Below are positions 58,012 through 64,000 of a DNA stretch of 64,000 bases, in pieces; within the stretch, counting starts at the first letter, position 1; every line of letters starts with the position of its first letter. Both the position numbers and the translations under genes were made by a program. A model generated the notes under the pieces. That model was not told the origin of the DNA. It worked only from the letters and a program-made list of their open reading frames with translations, and did not search any database. Origin of the DNA: Campylobacteraceae bacterium (GTDB taxonomy: Bacteria > Campylobacterota > Campylobacteria > Campylobacterales > Campylobacteraceae); NCBI GenBank assembly GCA_031266555.1, contig JAISAU010000002.1, positions 124,001-188,000 on the forward strand. Reading direction: 5' to 3'.

Positions 58012-59072
58012 CGTATTTTAAGAGCTGTGAGCGCTATAAAATTTGACAAAAGAGCCATTATCCAAAAACGCACGATAATTTTATTTTCCGCCCACCCTTT
58101 TATCTCAAAATGATGATGTATGGGCGCCATAAGAAACATTCTTTTTTTGCGCGTTTTAAAGCTTCCCACCTGCAATATAACCGAGATTGTCTCCATCACA
58201 AAAACGAATCCTACAAAAACCAGCAAAAACTCATTTTTGGATATTATCGCCGAATATCCTATAAACGCTCCAACGCTAAGACTTCCGCTGTCTCCCATAA
58301 AAACTTGCGCAGGGTGGCAGTTATACCATAAAAATCCGACCAAAGAGCCTATAAGCGCGCCTACTATTATCAAAACTTCGCTTGAACCGGAAATTTTCGG
58401 CAACAATAGATATGTGGCGATAACGGAGTGTCCGCTAGCATACACAAATATACCGATTGTTATTAAAGAAAACATCGAAGGCACCGTGGCAAGCCCGTCC
58501 AAACCGTCCGTTAAATTAACGGCATTGGAGGCTGAAACCATAACAAGCATCCAGAAAAGAATAGAAAAATATGTCAAATCAAACAGCGGATATTTGTAAA
58601 AAGGAATATATAAAGTTGTGCCGACATTTGAAGCAAAATAGATAACCCCGCCTACAATCGCCGCCGCCGAGCACTGCAATATAAACTTATGCCTTGCTTT
58701 TAGTCCCGCTTCATTTTTTTTGCCGACAATTTTTGACAAATCGTCTTTTAAGCCGATGATTCCAAAAAGTCCTAACGTTAATATTCCGCCCACTATAAAT
58801 ATATTGTTAAGTTTAGCGCAAAACAAAGTCGCGAATAAAGTCGCGCTTATAAATACAAGTCCGCCCATAGTAGGAGTATCGTTTTTGCGTTTATGAGTAC
58901 TTGGAGCAAGTTCGTAAATGGGTTGAGACGCTTTACGATTTTTTGCCCATACTATAAATTTGGGCATTAGCCAAATAGTAAAAATAAAGGCTAAAAAAAA
59001 CGCTACCGAAGCGCGCAAAGTGATATATTGAAAGAGATTGATTCCTGCGTGTCTATAAAGCCAATAAAGCAT
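58008..59072 (-). CDS. mraY: phospho-N-acetylmuramoyl-pentapeptide transferase
   Basis: 354 residues with about ten transmembrane helices. MraY makes lipid I at the inner membrane. Signatures: [33 protein letters not shown] (catalytic aspartates) and MAPIHHHFE, which ends the catalytic pocket. First of the mraY-murD operon. Confidence 0.97.
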   Translation of the reverse strand: MLYWLYRHAGINLFQYITLRASVAFFLAFIFTIWLMPKFIVWAKNRKASQPIYELAPSTHKRKNDTPTMGGLVFISATLFATLFCAKLNNIFIVGGILTLGLFGIIGLKDDLSKIVGKKNEAGLKARHKFILQCSAAAIVGGVIYFASNVGTTLYIPFYKYPLFDLTYFSILFWMLVMVSASNAVNLTDGLDGLATVPSMFSLITIGIFVYASGHSVIATYLLLPKISGSSEVLIIVGALIGSLVGFLWYNCHPAQVFMGDSGSLSVGAFIGYSAIISKNEFLLVFVGFVFVMETISVILQVGSFKTRKKRMFLMAPIHHHFEIKGWAENKIIVRFWIMALLSNFIALTALKIR

Positions 59073-59356
59073 CTAAACTCCAAAGCTGTTTTTTGAGTCT
59101 ATAAAGTTGAAGGGTATTTTATTACAATCTTGTATAATTTTACATAAAAAGTTAAAATAGACTTTAGTAAACCAATAAACCGTAAGTTTAGCCCTATTCT
59201 CTCATGTAGCTTTTTAATCTTCTGCCGATTACTTCTGTTAATTTTCTTTTATACTCTAATTTTTTCACAATTTTTAAAATAATATAAAGCAAAAATATTG
59301 CTTAGTTTTTAGCAACCGTATAGTATCATTGCGCATAAAATTAGGATTATAAAGTT

Positions 59357-60835
59357 ATGAAATTTAATAAAGCCATTTTGATCATAACAGACGGCATAGG
59401 ATATAACGAACATAGTGATTTTAACGCCTTTAACGCCGCTAAAAAACCAACTTACGATATGCTGTTCAAAAAAGTTCCCTACACGCTTTTAAAAACTTCC
59501 GGGCTTGCCGTAGGATTGCCCGAAGGTCAAATGGGAAACAGCGAAGTAGGTCACATGTGCATAGGAAGCGGCAGAGTTTTATATCAAAATCTTGTCAAAA
59601 TCTCAATGGCTATAGAGAATGGATCGCTTAAAAACAACAGCGATTTGAACGAATTTTTGACAAAATCCAAAGATATACACATAATAGCGTTAGCTAGCGA
59701 TGGAGGCGTACATTCTCATATCAATCATATGAAAGCTTTGGCTAAAATCGCGGAAGAGTTTAAAAAGAAAGTATACCTACATGTGATAACAGACGGACGC
59801 GATGTAAGTCCGATTTCAGCGATAGGTTTTTTAGAGGATTTGCTTAGTATTTGCAATGGGAACATTAAACTCTCAACGGTAAGCGGGCGATTTTATACTA
59901 TGGACAGAGATAATAGATGGGATAGGATACAAAAAGCTTATAACGTTATTGCACAAGCTAAAACAATAACAGATCTTTCACCTGTAGAATATATACAGTA
60001 CATGTACGAAAAAGGTATAACGGACGAATTTTTAGAACCCGCGGCATTTGGAGATTTTAACGAAATCCAAAATGGCGATGGGATATTGTTCGCAAACTTC
60101 AGAAATGACAGAATGCGCCAAATCGTAAAAGCGTTCGGCGAAAAAGAGTTTGATTTTTTTCAAAGAGAAAAAAAAGACGTTAATATAATTACGATGTGCG
60201 AATATGACAAAACTTTTTCTTACCCTATTCTATTTCCCTCAAAAAATCCAACCCAGACGCTTTGCGAAATTATCTCAAATGCCAATATTTCACAATTTCA
60301 TACGGCGGAAACTGAAAAATACGCACATGTAACTTTCTTTTTTAACGGCGGAAAAGAGGCTTTGGTCGCGGGAGAAACAAGAGTTTTAATACCAAGTCCA
60401 AAGGTTCAAACATACGATTTAAAACCGCAAATGAGCGCAAAAGAGGTAGTTGACGCCGTTTTAAAAGCGATGGACGAGGAGTATGGTTTTATTGTTGTTA
60501 ATTTTGCGAACGGAGATATGGTCGGGCATACTGGAAATTATGAGGCGACGATAAAAGCGGTTGAAGCCGTAGACGAACAAATAGGAAAAATTTATAAAAA
60601 AGCAAAAGAGAAAAATTATAAGTTTGTATTGACGAGCGATCACGGCAATTGCGAAGCTATGAGGGATGAGAAAAATTTACCTCTCACAAATCACACAATT
60701 TTTGACGTTTTTTGCTTTGTGGATGCCAATGAGGTAAAAGAGTTAAAAAGCGGTTCTCTTAGTAATATAGCCGCGACTATTTTAAAACTTATGGGACTTG
60801 AAAAATCAAAACTTATGGACGAAGCACTATTTTAA
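59357..60835 (+). CDS. gpmI: 2,3-bisphosphoglycerate-independent phosphoglycerate mutase
   Basis: 492 residues. GpmI interconverts 3- and 2-phosphoglycerate using Mn2+ and a phospho-serine. NSEVGH holds the serine; HSHINHM, DGRDV, FRNDRMRQI and LTSDHGNCE (metal ligands) are visible. Alkaline-phosphatase superfamily, cytosolic. A TATAGTAT box at about 59319 may be its promoter. fabG follows 13 nt later. Confidence 0.97.
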   Translation: MKFNKAILIITDGIGYNEHSDFNAFNAAKKPTYDMLFKKVPYTLLKTSGLAVGLPEGQMGNSEVGHMCIGSGRVLYQNLVKISMAIENGSLKNNSDLNEFLTKSKDIHIIALASDGGVHSHINHMKALAKIAEEFKKKVYLHVITDGRDVSPISAIGFLEDLLSICNGNIKLSTVSGRFYTMDRDNRWDRIQKAYNVIAQAKTITDLSPVEYIQYMYEKGITDEFLEPAAFGDFNEIQNGDGILFANFRNDRMRQIVKAFGEKEFDFFQREKKDVNIITMCEYDKTFSYPILFPSKNPTQTLCEIISNANISQFHTAETEKYAHVTFFFNGGKEALVAGETRVLIPSPKVQTYDLKPQMSAKEVVDAVLKAMDEEYGFIVVNFANGDMVGHTGNYEATIKAVEAVDEQIGKIYKKAKEKNYKFVLTSDHGNCEAMRDEKNLPLTNHTIFDVFCFVDANEVKELKSGSLSNIAATILKLMGLEKSKLMDEALF

Positions 60836-60848
60836 CAAAGGAAAACAA

Positions 60849-61592
60849 ATGACATTTAACGGAAAAAATGTTTTGGTTACAGGCGCTGTAAAAGGCATAG
60901 GGCGAGAAATAGCCGTTACGCTCTCAAAATTGAATCTCAAAGTTTGGATAAATTATCGCTCAAATCCAAATGCAGCAGACGAACTTCAGGCTTTAATAGA
61001 AAAAGATGGCGGTAAAGCGGCAGTTATCAGTTTTGACGCGGCTGATGAAGACGCGTTTACAAATGGCATCAAAACCATCATTGAGAGTGACGGCGAACTT
61101 TCGTATCTTGTAAATAACGCCGGCATAACAAATGACAAATTAGCTCTTCGCATGAAAAAAGATGATTTTACATCAGTGATTGATATAAATTTGACAGGCG
61201 TATTTATAGGATGCAAAGAGGCTTTAAAAGTTATGAGCAAACAGCGTTTCGGAAGCGTTGTAAATATCGCTTCTGTTGTCGGAGAGACAGGCAATATCGG
61301 TCAAGTAAATTATTCGGCAAGCAAAGGCGGAGTTATCGCTATGACAAAAAGTTTCGCGCAAGAAGCGGCATCAAGGAATATTCGTTACAATACAATAACT
61401 CCTGGTTTTATCGCAACGGATATGACGGATAAATTAAGCGATGAAATAAAAACCTCTTTTGTAGAAAAAATACCGCTTAAAAGATTTGGCACGCCAAAAG
61501 ATGTTGCTAACGCGGTCGCATTTTTGCTAAGCGATAACGCGAGTTATATAACTGGAGAAACGCTAAAAGTAAACGGCGGTATTTACATGTAA
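60849..61592 (+). CDS. fabG: 3-oxoacyl-[ACP] reductase
   Basis: 247 residues, a short-chain dehydrogenase that reduces 3-oxoacyl-ACP with NADPH in fatty-acid elongation. Cofactor loop TGAVKGIG, NNAG, catalytic Ser-Tyr-Lys (NIASVVG, YSASKGG) and NTITPGFI are in place. The ATG at 60849 has AAGGA upstream; the frame reaches back into gpmI but is not used. Its stop codon lies in a TACATGTAA. acpP, often near fabG, does not follow here. Confidence 0.97.
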   Translation: MTFNGKNVLVTGAVKGIGREIAVTLSKLNLKVWINYRSNPNAADELQALIEKDGGKAAVISFDAADEDAFTNGIKTIIESDGELSYLVNNAGITNDKLALRMKKDDFTSVIDINLTGVFIGCKEALKVMSKQRFGSVVNIASVVGETGNIGQVNYSASKGGVIAMTKSFAQEAASRNIRYNTITPGFIATDMTDKLSDEIKTSFVEKIPLKRFGTPKDVANAVAFLLSDNASYITGETLKVNGGIYM

Positions 61593-61593
61593 G

Positions 61594-61623
61594 AATATTA
61601 TGCGCTTTTTAGCGCATAATATT
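61594..61623. terminator. perfect 12-bp terminator after fabG
   Basis: AATATTATGCGC (61594-61605) pairs exactly with GCGCATAATATT (61612-61623) around TTTTTA. The stem has a GC-rich top and AT base. It marks the end of conserved synteny. Confidence 0.75.
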
Positions 61624-62394
61624 AAGGATATAATTGATTAGCTAAATTTGTTATGGTTTCTTCAGCTTTTTTATACTTGCTTATCTTTGGTATTCGACCA
61701 CTTTTTGCATTAAAATAGTTTTATGGAAATTCTAAACACTATAATGTCAAAATAATTATACACTTTACTAATTTTTGATTTTAATCTGTTTAAAGTTTTT
61801 ATACTTATATGTATGTTTATTACAGGGAATACAACGCCAATAGTAAAAATATCAATAATTTATGCAATTAAAAAATTAGAATTCAAGGTTTCAGTTTAAT
61901 AGCTTGAACCTAATGATTGCGGGGAATTAAAATGTACTTCGTTTATAACCTTTTTATATTTTTACTCCTTTTGCAGCAAAACTAACAGTGTAATTATGAG
62001 ATTATACATACTATTTTATTTTTATGAAAATATAATATTAAAATTCACCAGTAGATTGTATTGGGCTATAATTATTTTGAGTGATTTGTTATTCTCTTGG
62101 TCTTAAATATTATTTAGCAGGTGTTTTTTAAATCTAACTATTAAATTGATGTTATTATTGGAAGAGATGCACCAAATAGTATTGAAAAGAAAAGCTATTC
62201 TGCGATTTCATATAAGGATTGTACTAATTCCACCATGCCATAATATTTTATCCAAGAAATAAATTATAACCCTCTTAAACTAAAAAATAATGTTAAGAAA
62301 GATGATATTCTGTTTCCTTGATTGTCATAAATATTTTGCTTTTTAACAATTTCCCTATACTATTCTCTGTTCACATGTACTCCTTTTAATGTAA
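61624..62394. other. 771-nt decayed region, no intact gene
   Basis: Very AT-rich. Two remnants: on the minus strand at about 61622-61717, a startless 32-codon frame (SGRIPKISKYKKAEETITNLA); on the plus strand 62145-62321, 57 codons of protein-like sequence (IIGRDAPNSIEKKSYSAISY) broken by one TAA at 62241. I recognise neither. Confidence 0.5.
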
Positions 62395-63042
62395 CTATAT
62401 TTTCCCTATCATTTTTAATCGCGCTTTACAATTGCTAAAGTTCAGTCTGTTAACCGATACAACTTTCACAACTTTGAGTTTATTTGCTATTTCGTCATCA
62501 AGTTTAATAGTTCTTGTTTTAAATTCATCGCTTTGGTTAAACGGAACAAGTTGAATAATATACGCTTCATCCTCTTTATAATAAACTTTAATAGCGTTTT
62601 CATTGCCAATAGTATAATGTACCATATCACCATTTTGCACTTTAGCATCAGGGTCACATATAACTTCGTCTCCGTCCTCAATCTCAGGGTACATACTATC
62701 GCCGCTTGCTATTACGCAGTAAAGATTTTTTGTCCAATAGTTGCCACTGTAATATGCAAATTCATTATCGTCTTGATAAGTATTGGTTATGTCCTTGCCA
62801 CAAGAAGCCATACCTATAATTTGGATTTTTCTAACAAGCTTTTTGGGTAAAACAGCCGAAAGAATACCAATATCAACTTTAAATAATTTTGCTAATTTTC
62901 GTAAAGTGTCTATTGATGGGTCATATGAGCCACTTTCATATTGTGCTATATTTGACCTTGTAAAGCCTAAGTGTTTTGCAACTTCCTCTTGAGTGTAGCC
63001 GCTTTCTACCCTCAGTTTTTTTAAAGTTTTTCCGAAATTCAT
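62395..63042 (-). CDS. CI/LexA-like repressor with S24 peptidase
   Basis: 215 residues. N-terminal helix-turn-helix (YTQEEVAKHLGFTRSNIAQY, about 16-35) and a C-terminal S24 self-cleaving domain: a Cys-Gly cleavage site in MASCGKDI, catalytic serine in ASGDSMYPEI and lysine in ENAIKVYY. Such repressors hold lysogeny and are inactivated by RecA filaments after DNA damage. Start taken at 63042, 5 nt after AAGGA; 63048 is possible. It is divergent from a small HTH gene across a probable operator. Confidence 0.9.
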   Translation of the reverse strand: MNFGKTLKKLRVESGYTQEEVAKHLGFTRSNIAQYESGSYDPSIDTLRKLAKLFKVDIGILSAVLPKKLVRKIQIIGMASCGKDITNTYQDDNEFAYYSGNYWTKNLYCVIASGDSMYPEIEDGDEVICDPDAKVQNGDMVHYTIGNENAIKVYYKEDEAYIIQLVPFNQSDEFKTRTIKLDDEIANKLKVVKVVSVNRLNFSNCKARLKMIGKI

Positions 63043-63048
63043 AATCAT

Positions 63049-63141
63049 CCTTTCTGAATAAATTATTTTAGTAAATTTTTGCGTTAGATAATCTATCTAT
63101 ATTAACGTTCTTTTAAGTTAAATTATCTTAACATTAACAGT
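63049..63141. promoter_or_regulatory. divergent operator/promoter region
   Basis: The 93-nt gap between two divergent HTH genes has inverted repeats: GTTAA-N6-TTAAC at 63117-63132 and AGATA-ATC-TATCT at 63086-63098. They are candidate binding sites for the CI-like repressor or the small HTH protein. Confidence 0.5.
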
Positions 63142-63339
63142 ATGAAAAATTTTAAATTAGTTCAAATAGCTAAAAAGCTTAAAATTTCACACTCTGCTGT
63201 CAGCCAATGGTTTAATGGAGTAACTACTCCAACTTGCAAACATATGTTTGAGATGAGAGATAATTTTGGTATTCCTCTTGAAGCTTGGGCTGATATTAAA
63301 TCCTTTATTTCCAAGAATATTGCCACACCAAAAAACTAA
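63142..63339 (+). CDS. small Cro/YdaS-like HTH protein
   Basis: 65 residues, nearly all a helix-turn-helix (QIAKKLKISHSAVSQWFNG) with TTPTCKHMFEMRDNFGI after it, as in phage Cro or YdaS-like regulators. It has no strong Shine-Dalgarno. Its stop codon ends on the first base of the degenerate terminal CRISPR repeat, so no spacer or leader lies between. Confidence 0.75.
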   Translation: MKNFKLVQIAKKLKISHSAVSQWFNGVTTPTCKHMFEMRDNFGIPLEAWADIKSFISKNIATPKN

Positions 63340-64000
63340 TTTAAATACAACCTTTGTCTCTGTTCAACTCGGCTACATTAGGTCAAATTTCGGAAGTATA
63401 ACCGTATTTCAATACAACACTTGTTTCTGTTCAACTTTCAGTTAAAACTGTTTTACCGTCACCCTTGTGACGTTTCAATACAACACTTGTTTCTGTTCAA
63501 CGAAAAACCGAGTACTCTTCTAAATTTTTTGCGACTGAGTTTCAATACAACACTTGTTTCTGTTCAACGGTTCCCCCTTACAGCGGTTGGTGCAAGCCGC
63601 ACATGTTTCAATACAACACTTGTTTCTGTTCAACTCGACATTGACAATGACGGCAACTTTGGTTTGCAATGTTTCAATACAACACTTGTTTCTGTTCAAC
63701 TTATGCTCAATCGCTCTTCTGTATATTTTTCTATCTCTGTTTCAATACAACACTTGTTTCTGTTCAACCATTACAAGAGCTAATAAATAAACTCGAAAAT
63801 TCAAAGTTTCAATACAACACTTGTTTCTGTTCAACAAACAGGGAACGGGTCTACATTATCGGACATCTTAGGTTTCAATACAACACTTGTTTCTGTTCAA
63901 CATAGCGAAAGAGACGGCGCCGGGTACGTATGTAACCCGTTTCAATACAACACTTGTTTCTGTTCAACGCGGGATGGCACTGTGGATTGCGTATCTGTAT
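63339..64000 (-). CRISPR. CRISPR array, leader-distal end, cut by window edge
   Basis: Ten 30-nt repeats start at 63339, 63406, 63472, 63539, 63605, 63671, 63739, 63806, 63872 and 63939; spacers are 36-38 nt. Eight copies are identical (GTTTCAATAC ... CTGTTCAAC on the plus strand). The one at 63406 differs at base 1 and the one at 63339 at five bases. Read on the minus strand, the repeat ends ATTGAAAC, the crRNA 5' handle common in type I-B and III systems, so transcription likely runs right to left. Degeneracy at the left end agrees: leader and probably cas genes lie beyond 64000. Confidence 0.97.

Noticed and set aside
63421-63905. Overlapping ORFs through the CRISPR array
   Set aside because: They only exist because the repeat lacks stops; peptides are translations of repeat and spacer.
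61624-64000. Search for cas genes near the array
   Set aside because: No Cas1, Cas2 or effector motif was found left of the array; they must lie beyond the right edge or elsewhere.

Overview
The window is chromosomal DNA of a Campylobacterota (Epsilonproteobacteria) bacterium. The evidence is a CiaB homologue, an epsilon-type nitrous oxide reductase cluster (nosZ with a C-terminal haem domain, then nosB, D, G, C1, C2, H, F, L, Y), an astA-like arylsulfotransferase with its own Dsb pair, and gene neighbourhoods known from Campylobacter (alaS-maf, rny-5-FTHF ligase-thioredoxin-ftsY-radA, murD/mraY-gpmI-fabG). The DNA is AT-rich. I cannot fix the genus.

Left part (1-24 kb): mostly housekeeping. 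It holds alaS-membrane protein-maf-ABC ATPase (minus strand), a flavodoxin-fold oxidoreductase, a leucine-rich repeat protein, and a two-gene cassette resembling a periplasmic immunity protein plus a permuted papain/NlpC-like effector. Next come a class-V aminotransferase, pepD, cmoB, a metallo-beta-lactamase hydrolase, a DegT aminotransferase with lpxK, yebC, a lipoprotein with an 11-G tract just behind its lipobox (probable phase variation), hemH, a cyclophilin, DedA, rny, 5-FTHF ligase, a thioredoxin-like lipoprotein, ftsY and radA.

Middle part (24-48 kb): respiration and periplasmic chemistry. A Pit phosphate permease and ciaB precede a two-component pair whose sensor resembles NarX/PilJ, then a ten-gene nos operon for N2O respiration. 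The opposite strand carries porin-dsbA-dsbI-assT (periplasmic sulfate-group transfer and the disulfide machinery to fold it). A TauE/SafE exporter and a second two-component pair follow. A relic of a second dsbA lies just beyond that pair.

Right part (48-64 kb): a three-gene operon made of a 1179-residue protein with four AAA modules and two small membrane proteins (function unknown); a Na/Pi cotransporter; a decayed phage-like region beside tRNA-Phe; murD-mraY, gpmI and fabG. Synteny breaks after fabG at a perfect 12-bp terminator hairpin. Beyond it lie decayed coding sequence, a CI/Cro-like divergent repressor pair, and the leader-distal end of a CRISPR array (10 repeats visible) that runs off the right edge. 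No cas gene is in the window.

A palindromic octamer, TACATGTA, recurs about three dozen times by eye, often in clusters between genes. It is the most pervasive unexplained signal here.
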